Shown piece after piece: positions 1-11,597 of a stretch of DNA of 64,000 bases. Both the position numbers and the translations under genes were made by a program. This DNA is from Allolobophora icterica (Eukaryota; Annelida; Clitellata; Crassiclitellata; Lumbricidae), in contig OY744605.1 in the NCBI GenBank assembly GCA_963556255.1, positions 6,960,114 through 7,024,113 on the forward strand. Reading direction: 5' to 3'. Every line of letters begins with the position of its first letter. The stretch's first letter is position 1. Under the pieces are notes generated by a model that was not told the origin of the DNA, did no database searches, and saw only the letters and a program-made list of their open reading frames with translations.

Positions 1-1129
1 TTATCTCTAGTTCAACTTTTTATGCTAGCGTGGAGAAATGAAAAAAAGTTATATAAAAATAAATCGGAGAAAATAATTGAAATGTAATTATTTAATTATT
101 ATTTAATTATTGGGGTGCGATTTATGATTTTGCATATTTCTCACGGTGCGAAATACGCAAATATCGCAAAACCGCCAAGCGTTTCTCGCACAGCGTTTTC
201 TTGTTTCAAATCGAAGGTGGTTCAAGGGGCCCATCATCGAAGCTCTCCACAAGGGCTCGAAAAACCTTTCTACGCCATTGACTACTTCAGAAAACATTTA
301 TCACTAGGCCTATGCCTCGTAAGAATACATGTCTCTACGTAACTCATCTTCACATGTGTAGACCTATAATCGTAATCGTAAACATACAATAATCATTCAA
401 TCCAACTCCGCAGAGGTGTTCACGACATGACAAACATGATCAGATCGAAAAGAATCGTGTTCAATAGTTGGCGAAATAGGAGAAGATCAAAGACAGTGTT
501 GCAGTTTGCATCGCAGTCTGTTCCGGAATGAAGGTCTACCACAGCGAATATAAAGTTACTGTCAACTCTTCTTGACACGACCTGACAAAACATGACCAGA
601 TCGAAAAGAATCGTTGGCGAAATAGGAGCCGATCAAAGACAGGAAGCTCTTGTTGCAGTTTGCATCGCAGCCTGTTCCAGAATTAGGGCTCTACCACAAC
701 GAATCTATAATCATGTTACTGCCAACTCCACTGTTCTCGACATTGCTATCTTCACCTCTTCCTTTCTCACCTGCTTGATCTATACTTTTTTACTCTACTT
801 CTACTTATAGGTAATTTAACTATCGTAGTGTGTGGCTGTCAATTCAAGCAAACACGGTCCGAAAACTTCAAATATTTCTTCTTTCAATTCAACATACATT
901 GGGCTTCCTCAAATCAAAGCCCAACACAAATCTATATTACCATGCATTCTACACTGTTCAAACTTCATATCGCTCTCTCAAATCATTCTTGCGCGCTGCA
1001 CCGGCGACGCATACTACACTTGTACAACAACCTAATTAGATATGCAAGGCCGACTATACTCAAGAACTATTCAAACATTGAAGCATGATATCAAATCAAA
1101 TCAAGTGTATAATAAGTGACCCCTGATTC

Positions 1130-1455
1130 TATGAAGAATTCCTAGGCTGTTGCAACCTTCTTTGAAATATAAGATATGGTCTTTCCAATTTAGATGACAA
1201 TCAATTATAACACCAAGAAATTTTGAGAAAGAACCTGGGTGATGGCTACATTATCTATGAGAATGGATAAAATTTGAGGAGGAGGGGGCTTTTTCTTTGA
1301 GTAAGATAATTATCATGATATTTGTGTTAGTTACATTAAGTCTTATTAGTCTTAAACCAGGAGGAGATAATGGATAGCTCACGATTAGTTTTCTGAAATA
1401 GTGAATAGTGAATTGATTTGTCATTGAGAAAGACATTTGTGTCATCACCATATAC
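1130..1455 (-). mobile_element. LINE reverse transcriptase fragment
   Basis: Minus-strand translation, with frameshifts, gives YGDDTNVF, RELSIISSWF and FLGVIIDCHLNWKDHI, the active-site and following region of a Jockey/CR1-type reverse transcriptase. Truncated at both ends. It is absent from copy 2 of the flank, so it inserted after the duplication. Confidence 0.6.
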
Positions 1456-1511
1456 TAGTTATAATATGAGCTTAAAGACATATATTTTTTTTCTGTATAT
1501 ATATTTATATT

Positions 1512-1515
<4 letters not shown>

Positions 1516-1592
<77 letters not shown>
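1516..1592. repeat. (TA)n microsatellite
   Basis: About 77 bp of uninterrupted TA repeat. Confidence 0.95.
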
Positions 1593-1595
<3 letters not shown>

Positions 1596-2115
1596 GTTTA
1601 TTCAAGATGTAAAACAGAAGATAAGTCATCAATATATAGTATGAATAGAAGTATTTTATATACACACAACACTGCTGTCAATCAAATGTCCGGACATGAA
1701 TTATTTAAAGCTCTTAAACTAATCAACATAAACAATGATGATAAACTGAAACTTAAATCAATGTCAATGCTTGAAGAAAGCGCGTTCATAGTTACACTTT
1801 GGAAGTACGAAACGGGGCAACAACCATAATCGCCTTCCATATATATGCATACAGTATGCATTAACCATCTATACATATTTACAGTTACAAATAAATTCGA
1901 AAAGCTGTATTACTAAGCTAGCAGTTACTTGGCCTAACGTGTTGTCATCTGCTCTGGAAATAAACGTTTTAATCTTTGAAAATTTCATGCTTTAATTTAT
2001 TCAACATTGTTTGAACAACAAGCCACCAAGAGACATAAATGGTTATGCAATAATAAAGCTAACAGCGGGCTACTGGTACGCAATAATTCTTTACAACTAC
2101 TACCTTCATCTCTAC

Positions 2116-2251
2116 CACTGGCGTAAACTTGTCCAAAATATTGGGGAGGGGGCATTTGGCTATTTATTCTATACTTGTTGCATTGGGTGTACAGTCCATC
2201 TCAATTATTGGGGGCACGTGCCCCGGCTGCCCCCCAGAGTCTACGCCTGTG
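2116..2251. mobile_element. 136-bp hAT-like MITE with perfect 8-bp TSD
   Basis: Terminal inverted repeats CACTGGCGTAAACT and CACAGGCGTAGACT (inverted). Flanked by identical 8-bp duplications ATCTCTAC (2108-2115 and 2252-2259). No coding capacity. Confidence 0.85.
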
Positions 2252-2317
2252 ATCTCTACGGAACTCCAGATATTGAAATAAATGTTCGATCTGTATATTA
2301 TGAACCTACATTAAAAG

Positions 2318-2810
2318 CAGTGGCGGCGATCTAGTCTGAGAGGTGGGGGCACAAAGTCGGCCATGGTCTGGTCCATGACCTTTTTTAGGAATTAATGTCC
2401 CAAACAAATTTTTTTTAAACTTTTTTGGAATTCATCTTTACAAAACTTTAAGACTTTTCTACAAATTCATCTCCAAAAACAGTTGATGACCTTTACAACT
2501 TTTTCCGGTCTCCCAACAATAATCTCATAACCCTTTTTTAGGAATTTGTCTACTAAATTTATAGGCTTTTCTTACAAATTAATTTTTTTACGAATTTCTT
2601 CTTCTTTCTGAGAATTTTCGGGGTGGACACTTCTGCTCAAAAATAGAATTTTTACCTCATCTGGTCAAAAACGCAGTGAAAACCCTCACGCGCAATAACA
2701 TTTCTCCGCCTTTTTTGGTGTTTATTCAAAATTTGGGGGCTGGACAAATGTATGGCGTGTCCCTCCACTCTTAAAGGTGGGGGATATGTCCCCCATGATC
2801 GCCGCCCATG
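2318..2810. mobile_element. 493-bp hAT-like MITE
   Basis: Ends are CAGTGGCGGCGATC and, inverted, CATGGGCGGCGATC. The flanks ATTAAAAG and GTCAAAAG match at 6 of 8 positions, consistent with an old 8-bp target duplication. No ORF. Confidence 0.65.
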
Positions 2811-3429
2811 GTCAAAAGCAACATTTTTCAAGTTATTTTTCAAGTTATCAAAAATTAATCATTCGGACGATTTTTCAATAAAACTTCAACCAACAAAGTA
2901 GACTTATTTCAAAATCATCTTCAATCAATATGCGTTCCATTTTCTCACATTTTAGTATTATACATTGAAGAGGTCAAGAGACGATATCGCTAGTTCTCTG
3001 CAAGAGCTGTACAGAAACCAACACGCGAAGGTCTAGACAAATTTCGCTGTTGAATGTGGGTTGCACGGTCCTGTTAAAAGCGCAAATTCATTCAAAAACG
3101 TAGTCATAAATATAACTTTCAGCTACCAGATTATATTAAGCTCTTACAGTTTCCTTATTTCAACCATTTTGCTTTTTCTTCTACTCTTGCAACTCATTTT
3201 GTGTAAGTAATAATATTGTGATCATTTTGATTATTTTATAAACTAGCTGTAACCCGTAAAAATCACGGTATGTAAATTTAGTTTAGAAACTAAAAATGTA
3301 AAATAATACGTAAGCTAACTTGTTATCATTCTTAGTTTGAGAGACAACAACCGCATAATTATTTAATAATCGGTCAGTTTGCTGCCGACATTGTCAACAT
3401 ACAGGTGCATGGCTGTCTTAACAACTTCC

Positions 3430-3552
3430 GTTGGAGAGAGACAGACAGACAGGCAAAGTCCTATCACAGACAGACAGACAGAGAAACAGAGAAACAGACA
3501 GACAGACAGAGAAACAGAGAAACAGACAGAGAAACAGAGAGAGAGAGAGACA
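3430..3552. repeat. (CAGA)n/(GAGA)n tract
   Basis: Imperfect CAGA and GAAACAGA repeats produce several low-complexity ORFs that are not genes. Confidence 0.9.
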
Positions 3553-4395
3553 CTTTGTTTCAGACCACATCTCCAACCCCTCGTGCTCCTGCTTCATGCT
3601 CATTCGTGACTACCGCTGCATCCAACCCAAGCTCGATTATTGCAATTCCCTCTTTCTCAGCCTTGAATCCACCAAAGTTAGCGTCTGCCACTTATCCAAA
3701 ACTCACCAGCCAGAGTTGTCACCATATCACTCCCATCCTCAAATCGCTCCAAATCCCACAGCGAATTCAATTCAAAGTCCTATCACAAACCTACAACAGT
3801 ACTCCTTACAACATTCCCAGCCGAATTATCTTCGCTAACTCTTCACCATCCAGCCACCCCGCTTTACCCGATCAGCCTACTATCTCAGTCTTTCTCGACC
3901 CCGGTCACTACTCATCTCAAATTCTCCAACCGAGCTATATACCACACTGCACCCAGAGCTTCCCATTTGAAAATAGTAGGGATTTTGAAAATCCATTGCG
4001 CTGGAGTTAGTAGACGAGCGATGCGCGATCGACCTTGGGAGTTTTTACTTACAGCGTATTTTGTGTATCATACTTGTAAAGCTGCATAATATTATAGTAC
4101 TCACCATACACCGCTGCTGCAAGTATGTAAATTAAAGTAATGTAAATTAGGTAAATAAAATAATGGTTTGGCTCCAAGTTCGTCTATCGTCTTGGAGTCT
4201 AACTTAAACTCATCGTGCGACGACCGACGGTGCGACGCCTACGTCTCGAATGGGAAGCTCTGATTGCACCTATTTCCTGAATTCCGCAAATTTTCTGTTC
4301 TTCCGTCATTATTGCCACTTACCCACCATCATCAGTCTCAAGCTCCTCTGTTTATCACCCTTCGGGTTTTCCACTCGAAACTAGACTCACCTCTG
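3550..4395 (+). mobile_element. Decayed CR1-like LINE 3' part
   Basis: Frameshifted pieces read SDHISNPSCSCFM, KLDYCNSLFLSLEST, LKSLQIPQRIQFKVL and then a 3' end near 4270-4390. The same family occurs at 50.95-51.78 kb (minus). About 300 bp of unrelated sequence (3972-4272) interrupts it. Confidence 0.55.
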
Positions 4396-7300
4396 CCTCC
4401 TCGTTCTGGGTTCTCTGGAAAACGGAGTTGGATCTCCGTTTGACTATCCTCTGGAAAGCCAATCTGAATCGATGCACAGCTCGTGATAGGCTGGTTGTCA
4501 TTTGCATTAATAGTGGGCAGGTGTTTTGTTAGACTTTTGACTTTATATATGTATAGAACTCTATTATGATTGGACAATTAAGACTTGGTATACTTCATAC
4601 GGCCTTAGCCAATCACAATCTGAGCTATGATTGTGTGTATGACTATGGATGTATACTGTATATAAAGCTTGTGTTTGTTATTAATAAATCAGTCATAAGT
4701 TGTGTGTGACTCGAGTAGTTGGTCGGTCAGTCTGATACTGGTGCTATGCGCTTAGCATTCAAGTGGCGCTTTAGAACTTTGAAGTTCCCGATTAGGATTA
4801 GAACAGCGTTAAAGTTTCCGAAGACATACCTCTCCGAGAGGGTTGATCAGTTTGGTGATGATATGCGCGCCGACTCCCCAGTCCTGGTCCGATTCGATGT
4901 CACCAGTTGCCCCAATAAAGGGTTTTGTTCCCTTAGCCCAAACCTAATAAACCACAAGAAATATTAAAGAGCCTACAGTATGTTTCATTGCGAAAGCTGA
5001 GAGGCACTCACTTTCTGTTCTTCGAATGTGAGCTGGCAATGCACAAGGCCATTGCGTCATTGACCCAATGACCTTGCCAAATGACATTGTTCAATGACCT
5101 TGGAATGAACAAGGCATTGAACCGTGAGCACATATGGAATGCGTTGCCACAATAGAAGTATGCATATTTGAAGATATTTTAAGCAACTGCGGAACTTCCA
5201 AACTAATGACAAACAACTCTTATTTTTAGTTCTTATGTTTGATTCTCTCCTAGTTGCTCATGAGTATGACACAATTACTTTTCTATATAGTTAGGCTGTT
5301 TCCTTCGGTATATTAAATATTGACTGAAATTCTTCGTCACTATGTGTATGCCTATAACAGGCAGCCTGAATGAAAAGGGATTAAAGTGTCCTCCTGAACT
5401 GCCTCGTGTACTCAAAACAGTTCATGTGAAGTTTTTCTTATCAATTTTTCTATCAATACGAAGCTAAATCTTTTCCGACCTTGATTTTCTGTCCTGGTCG
5501 TAGAACAAAGTAATCATGGAACTTGTAGGTGACAGAATACTTTCCATCAATGTTGCGAGTCAGACTCCAGTTGCCCAACGCTTCATCCTGTTGTTTCGAC
5601 ACGCGAAAAACAACATTGTAATGTAATGCAATTCTAAATATCCTAGATTTCTCTGCGCCAGGCAAACGCTGCGTGTCGTATTGTATTGAACAAAGCAACA
5701 AAGTTGAAATTAATATTAATTGGAAATACACTCAGGAACTGGTTTTTTCACGAACCTTTAATTCAATAATAAAGAACGTCAACTTTCTCCGTTCGTTAGC
5801 GAAGGCTAACACTTGAAAACTGTTCTGTTATGTGTACTCAAAGACGCTCAGAGGTCGAGCGTCTCTGAGAATACATCTAGCAGAGACGCTGCATAAATCT
5901 TTGAATGACTGAAAGAATGAAAGAAAACCACATGAAAGGGTATCGAATGAATTATTGGATTGATTTATTTATTTATTAATGGATGGATGGAAGGATGGAC
6001 GGATGGGTGGATGGATTGATATTGTATTGTATTGTATTGTATTGTATTGTATTGTATATGGGCATTTATAAAGCGCCCCTTCGCCGTATAGACCATTCAT
6101 AGGCGCTCCCAGTGCGCGAGACCCCGAGAGAAGAAGCAGGATTCAAGGTGAGAAAAGGAAGAGGCAACGCTACCAGAGAGAATGGTGGTGCGGACAGAAG
6201 GAGGAAGTCGGTTCCAAAGTGAGTGACCTATGCAGGCAAAGGATCTGGATTGAGCCATAGTAGTCTTGACACGAGGAACTAAGAGGTCAAGACGATCAGA
6301 AGATCGGAGAGGACGCAGCGAAGCAGCAGAATGAGGCCGTTGAATTAGATCACGTAAGTACTGTGGAGCAAGACCCAATTGAGACTTAAGCACAAGAATT
6401 AGCACTTTGAATTGTATACGGGCAGAGAGAGGGGGTATACATCAATAAGGTCGCGCACAAAAGATCGCGACTGAAAAGGTAGCGCACAAAAAGTCGCCAC
6501 ACAAAAGATCGCAGGGTAATAATATCGCGAAACATTAGATCGCCCAATTATATGTTTGAATAGGCGAAAGGCATGCAAATAAATGGATCGCACCTTTAGT
6601 AAGTGGTACAGGCCTCCTTTCATCGTTTGAAAGCCATCTCAATAGTTACTAGTACATATAAGTCACCCACCCTAACTAAGAAACAAGTCAGTAGGCCTAG
6701 AGTTTCGGCAACGGAATTTTGATTCTTGAATTCCGCATTGACTTACATTTATGTAGAACTCGATATGGAAATTATTACAACATATCCACACTCGCTTTGG
6801 AACTGCTACGATGCATCCCTTGATGATCTTCCAAAAACAAGCAACTCTGTAGAAGGTTGGCATCGAGGATTCAGCCAACTTCTAGGAGCTCATCATCCCA
6901 CTGTATGGACGTTTATTGACGGCATCACGAAAGAACAGAGCCTTAACGAACTCAGACTCGAACAATACGTTGCCGGACACCGACCTCCACCCGCCTGACG
7001 AGTGTACAAAGACACAGCCGACAGAATTCGAAGTGTTGTAGCAGACTATGGGCTTCGACAAATTACTGATTATCTCCGGGGTATTGCGCACAACTTGAGT
7101 TTGCAAGTTTAAAAACAGACATTATAGTAGAAGGTTGGTACAAATTTAAAAACATACATTATACTTAGCATGCCATAACTTAATTTGTCATAACTGACGT
7201 TTGCAAATTCAACAATGACTACAGTCATGAACCGTTGTTATTAATTAAATTTAGTTTAGTTTAATTACCCTATGATCTTTTGTGTTGCGACCTTATTACG

Positions 7301-7975
7301 CTGCAATCTTTTGTGTGGCGACCTCTTGTGCGCAACCTTTTCACTCGCGATCTTTTGTGCGCGACCTTATTGACCTAAACCCATGGAGCCAATGGAGTTG
7401 TTCAACCATGTTGGTGGAGATATGAGAGAACCGAGGGAGGCGGGCAATAAGTCTTGCAGCAGCATTGAGTACGGACTGGAGAGGAGAAAGACTGATCTTG
7501 GGAAGGCTAATAAGGAGAGAACTACAGTAGTCAATTCGAGAGCACACAAATGCATGAACAATTGATGTGAAGGTCGAGGATGAGACAGACCGCCGAATAG
7601 CCCGGAGACGCCTTAAGTGGAAGTAAGAGGAGCGAGTGAGGTTGGAAATGTGCTCAGAAAAAGTAAGCGAGCTATCCAGAGTGACACCTAAGTCACGAAC
7701 ACTGGATGAGAAAGAGTAGTGAAGATTGATAGGTGAGGAGGTGGACGGATGGATGCATGCATGCATGCGTGAATAAATGGATGGATGAAGACGGTTTTAG
7801 ATAATGAAATATGGAAAAATTTAAAATGTTTGGAGGTCGACCTTCCTTCCGGTGTTTTCCATAGCAATGTATTTTCCGTCTTGAAAACACTCGAAAATAG
7901 CAATAGCGCTTTTCTGATAGGTCGTCTTCGCTGACATTTTACCCTTCTTTGTCTGACTCACCTTCACCGGAATTT
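4355..7975 (-). CDS. Gene A exons 2-5, lamin tail domain
   Basis: Exon 2 (7975-7842) follows the acceptor TTGTAG and ends AAG/GTCGAC. Exon 3 (5587-5480) follows AACAACAG and ends ATCAAG/GTCGG. Exon 4 (4943-4830) follows TTTATTAG and ends GAG/GTATGT. Exon 5 (4450-4355) follows TTTCCAG and stops at TGA. Relative to gene B, the coding indels in exons 2 and 3 are all multiples of three, while the introns differ freely, as expected for protein-coding constraint. The second intron is 2.25 kb here and 0.49 kb in gene B; a LINE with a MULE inside it makes up most of the difference. Confidence 0.78.
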
Positions 7976-9705
7976 CTACAATATTCGACAATCAACCATT
8001 AGCAAAATAGCCTAAATTTTCGCAATCACCCATTCCAAACAGCCCCCTCACATAAATTGTGACGTAAACCTAGAAAATGGACAACATTTCTCCATGAACT
8101 TGACTTTAGCAAAGCATTTTCCACAAGCTTCAGAAAGTCAAACTAAACTGCCCGCGCTTTTCTCTAGCATTATGTACTTCTAGCCTTCTTCTATAAAATA
8201 TCAATAACATTAATGTCTATAATAGAAGATTTTGGTTTTAATATTGCATGTGAAGGATACAAAATCCAAAATCTACATCTTATTGATTTTAAAGTAAATG
8301 CATTTTTCGCTTTTATTAAATCATTGATCCCTTACTGCCGCCTCGATCAAATCAACATTCAACTTGCAAATTGTTTTGATGTCTCCTTTTCACCAACCGA
8401 AGAATATATAATTATTTATGTTTCAACAGTGTTTGAAACTGTTGCCTAATCCAGACCTCATGCCAATCTAAAAAATAGAAATACCTCAATTTGTCAGCGA
8501 CCTACGAAACTGAGCTCAGACAATTGAACTGATTCAAATTCAATAATTACATGCTTACCCGAAATATCTTGCTGAAATCTTACACTCCGATCGGTGGACT
8601 TTATGACTATTAATTCACCAACGAGATTGTCAGTTCCGTGCTGCTTCATAACAATTTCAGGGTTTGCGGAATGGAAAGAAATTTGATCACAGTAAAAGTC
8701 ATCCACGCTACAATTTACGGGCTGTTTTTCCAGATCACTTGCCCTCGTGTGCATTTTCCGAGCATCTCTACATATATCAACAGGTGATCCTCTAGCCAGA
8801 AGTTCACTGCAATATCTTTGATAACTGTCGATCATTACTCTGAATCTGTCTACATCTTGTTTTGTGATTTCAAAGCACTTGAGATTTCGTTCTTTGACTA
8901 CTCTCAAATTCTGAACCAACATTTTTGTATGTTGATCAATTAATTTCTTCAATTCAGCACCTGACTTGCGAATAGTTTCTTCTGTTTTCATGACCTCTTC
9001 GGAAAATTCTGTCTTCAATTTCTCCAATTCCTGAAGGGCTTCTTCACACTCTGGACCCCTGTTAGCTACCTTTCTCATGTCATCTTTCAGTTCCTCTGTA
9101 AATTGTCCAGCGGCTTTATCAACATTTGAGCATCTGTGAGACTGATGACTCTCAACGCAACAAATTAAACAGATGGCGACGTTGTCTTCATGGCAATACT
9201 TCTTAATAACCTCTTCAGGATGATGTTCACAGTAACTCTTGCGTAATTTCAATTCTTGGACGTTTAGTTGATTCCCAAGCTCAACAACTTGATGATTTTG
9301 AAAGTGTTTGATTTTCTTATGCGACTTACTGCAGCCATCACAAATCTTCTGCTCACAGTCGATGCAAACCATCTTAGCAACCGTTGTTTCTTCGGAGCAG
9401 ATCTCACAAACTTCTTCTTTTATTGGGACCGACGCTAATTTCCAAAACTCCACTATCTCACCAATGAAGAAATTGTTCGGTAAGTTAGAGAAACCTTTAT
9501 GTGGAATAACAAATTCATTCCTGCATATTGGACAACCCATCTTCTCTCCAGGTTTCTTATCCATTCCATATTTTTCCAGGCAGTGCAAGCAGAAATTGTG
9601 AACGCAAGGAAGAAGTTTTGGCTTTGTGAATATCTCGGAACAAATAGAACATTCTGTCACATCAGATAGCTTTTCTTGAAACTCGGTTCCAGAATTACTG
9701 GCCAT
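4355..9705 (-). CDS. Gene A: RING-Bbox-coiled coil protein with C-terminal lamin tail domain (TRIM-LTD), 5 coding exons
   Basis: Predicted RING-type E3 ubiquitin ligase of the TRIM class with an unusual C-terminus. Exons on the minus strand are 9705-8559, 7975-7842, 5587-5480, 4943-4830 and 4450-4355. Phases agree throughout (1,0,0,0), giving 532 residues. The ATG at 9705 is chosen because genes B and C start at the same place (MA..GTE) and an acceptor AG lies 8 nt upstream. RING: C19,C22,C34,H36,C39,C42,C58,C61. B-box 1: about C100-H138. B-box 2: C159,H162,C171,D174,C179,C182,H187,H190. Coiled coil: about 198-300. Residues about 405-510 form a lamin tail domain: DGKYIAMEN, then DEALGNW, then YKF with LRPGQ, then VWAKG, then DWGVG with a final GE and basic stretch. 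All of these have counterparts in the lamin A tail. The last exon is the least certain, because it holds a good internal donor (GAG/GTGAGT). Confidence 0.8.
4490..4815 (+). mobile_element. Insertion in gene A last intron, possibly a solo LTR plus SINE piece
   Basis: Gene B lacks this sequence between its last two exons. It contains TATATAAAGC (about 4660), AATAAA (about 4683) and, at 4740-4800, a copy of the SINE-like module that ends in GATTAGGATTAG. The LTR ends are not defined. Confidence 0.3.
5970..6020. repeat. (GGAT)n-like tract
   Basis: Imperfect GGAT/GGAC repeats in gene A's intron, matching 22910-22985 in gene B. They continue on the far side of the LINE at 7741-7795. Confidence 0.85.
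6417..7378 (+). mobile_element. MULE-type DNA transposon remnant inside the LINE
   Basis: Interrupts the LINE reading frame between LHWL and ARIQF. Its ends are inverted repeats of about 100 bp, starting TCAATAAGGTCGCGCAC on both sides and built from repeated modules such as CACAAAAGATCGC. It carries the C-terminal part of a transposase. I could not assign the target duplication. Confidence 0.8.
6726..7112 (+). pseudogene. MULE transposase C-terminal fragment, in-frame stop
   Basis: Reads NSVEGWHRGFSQLLGAHHP, W-FIDGITKEQSLNE, a TGA at 6998-7000, then RVYKDTADRIRSVV and ITDYLRGIAHNLSL. The pattern EGWHR-HP-W-F-EQ-IAHN is typical of the C-terminal region of animal MULE transposases. The N-terminal and catalytic parts are missing, so the copy cannot move itself. 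Confidence 0.75.
8559..9705 (-). CDS. Gene A exon 1, RBCC module
   Basis: A single 1147-nt exon encodes the whole RBCC half and about 80 residues after the coiled coil. It ends at ATTTCGG/GTAAGC, leaving one base of the next codon. Gene B's first exon has exactly the same length; gene C's is 12 nt shorter near the N-terminus. Reading on into the intron extends the frame only about 20 codons with no similarity to the paralogues, so the donor rather than read-through is taken as the exon end. Confidence 0.9.
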
Positions 9706-9749
9706 GTTTCTTTCTTTTGAATACAAAACAGTAGGCCCTAATAAAATAC

Positions 9750-10215
9750 TTAAATATCGCGAATGAGCTTGGCTTAGCTTATAGGTTGCGCTATACAAAT
9801 GTTGATATTACGATTGCGATTTTACGGGTACGATTACATAAAATATGAACATGAGGAAAGACATTAGGATCATCAGTAGTAGGCCTATTGTTAGCCTTTG
9901 TCACTGGAATTGTAAAGACTACCTGTGTTAACAGCGACTTCAAACTTCATTGACACACTGGCTATATTTACCAGCAAAGATACGAAGATAATTTACGACC
10001 TTTGTACTGACTCTTTGCCTGCGATTATTATCTGTGCTTTTCTTGGGCATTCAGTCAATATATGAAACTGTGCGTCAAAGCACTGCATGAACATTGTTAA
10101 TCGTGCGTTGGATACTTGGCTACGTCTCACCTGAACAGAACTAACTTAATCGTAATCGTAATCGTAAACCCACATTTCCAAAGAGACATTTGAAAGCTCT
10201 AAGTTATTCACCGAC
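9750..10215. repeat. Inverted pair of SINE-like modules in gene A 5' intron
   Basis: A plus-oriented module (9750-9835, ending in ATTACGATTGCGATT) faces a minus-oriented one (10130-10215, containing CGTAATCGTAATCGTAA). Equivalent pairs lie upstream of genes B and C. Confidence 0.5.
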
Positions 10216-10561
10216 GCAACGTCGAGTCAGAGGGGTTATACTCACAATAAAAACATTCTTTTGCTACAACACCACTACAGTATCTACAGATCCATGCTAG
10301 GTCGCCCAGGAGAATTTGAAGCGTGTCTTTGAAGAACTAAAGGCCCCAAATGATGATCATAATTCTTAAACTGGGATATAGTTTATTACGTAGTGCATTT
10401 TTTGTACTTTCGATTTTAGTTTTCACGTTCTCTATCATTTATGCTTATAAAAGAAAAGGAAACTTAAACCTCGATAAAAACGCATATTTCGCGTGTTATT
10501 CTGTAGCCTAATTGGGCCTACGTGATCTTATAGAACAATGATTTTATAGACAAAGACTTGC

Positions 10562-10640
10562 CTGTAAACGTTTTGTTTCCGAATCTTCTCCTGAAGCAGT
10601 TGCCTAGGAATAGCCAATCTACCTGAATATTACAATCGAA
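10562..10640 (-). other. Gene A probable 5' non-coding exon with GC splice donor
   Basis: A block conserved upstream of all three TRIM genes ends ACGTTTACAG/GCAAGT, which fits the GC-AG intron donor consensus. The matching acceptor would be the AG just before the ATG (exon resumes at 9713). The upstream end is not defined. Confidence 0.35.
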
Positions 10641-11597
10641 GTCTGCCTGTTGATCTTCGATAAAGACATAACATGACCGATATACATGACAATGAGGGGC
10701 ATCGGCCAGTAGGCCTATTCAGAATATGGGCCATAGTTCTAACAGTGTAGACGATTATCAAAACCGTAGGTGTATTTTATTGGCTTAGAAATAAGCATGA
10801 TTATTGACTGTGTTTAAAATCCTATGTATTTTATATCGTATTCTAATTTAGTGGCTTCTAAAGCGCCGTTATCATAACGCCCAAGACAGCAAACGATGGT
10901 CTCTTGAAGAGAAATCTTAAATCTTAAATCCAATAGATCAGAGAAAACAGAAGTCAGGCTACGGTTGGTAAGTAAGCAAGTTGAAAGTGACGAGTCTTAA
11001 TTTTATAACTGAATTACATAAAAGAGTTAGCCGAACTATCACAGTTGTACGTTGCCGGCTTATGGTTTTAAAAGCTTCTGTGTTAAAAAAACAGTTTAAA
11101 ATGAACTTGCTACGTAACTACGTGCATTAGCTTTTGCGCTGATAGTAGACAGTTTGAGTGTAAATCATCCTAGAAGTAGCTCGTCAATGACGATGTTATA
11201 TAAATTGTCACAATTACAATTACAATTATGAGGGCGACAACTGGACCACGAACAGGATACGAGTGCTCCTTCAGTGTATTCTTTCATTTTCTTCATGAAT
11301 GTCTGATTAACGGACACATGCCTCCACAGTCCATACGAGAGTAAATGAGCACAATAAGCATGACGATTACAAGAGCTACGATTATTACGACAGCTAGCAA
11401 CTAACCATAATCCGTTCTAATCTGCCTAAGCGAATGGCATCAGTGTCACTTGAGACTATAGCCATAGTCAAACTTTTCCATCGTAACCTGATGATAATTA
11501 TTGGCAACCCCCACCGTTTCGTACGAACGGTCATAGGTAAATAGGTAAGTATACTCTTTACTAACCAATTGCTCATCAAACTTTGGTGTACAGACAT

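Larger units (their letters stand above)
290..3160. repeat. Duplicated flank, copy 1 (matches 16440-18010)
   Basis: Shared landmarks in order: AAAACATTTATCACTA, CGTAATCGTAAACATACA, a CATGACCAGATCGAAAA block, CACAACACTGCTGTCAATCA and CGATATCGCTAGTTCTCTGC. In this copy the CATGACCAGATCGAAAA block occurs twice in tandem (about 430-590 and 590-760). Copy 1 also carries a LINE fragment and two small hAT elements that are absent from copy 2. No conserved ORF survives between the copies, so this looks non-coding. Confidence 0.7.
6021..7741 (-). mobile_element. 5'-truncated LINE (same family as 35105-36834), split by a MULE
   Basis: Minus-strand pieces are 7740-7385 (SSSVRDLGVTLDSSLTF to LHWL) and 6415-6100 (ARIQFKVLILVLKSQLGL to LAHWERL), colinear with the intact LINE at 35-37 kb. 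The 3' tail is (ACAAT)n at 6021-6055. It inserted into a GGAT-rich tract in gene A's second coding intron; gene B keeps the empty tract at 22910-22985. Confidence 0.85.

Noticed and set aside
4810..4830. Gene A ending in exon 4 as GE-VCLRKL followed by TAA
   Set aside because: It resembles a lamin tail end, but gene B reads GTATGTATTCAG with no similar peptide. GTATGT is a good donor in both, and an aligned in-phase last exon exists in both genes.
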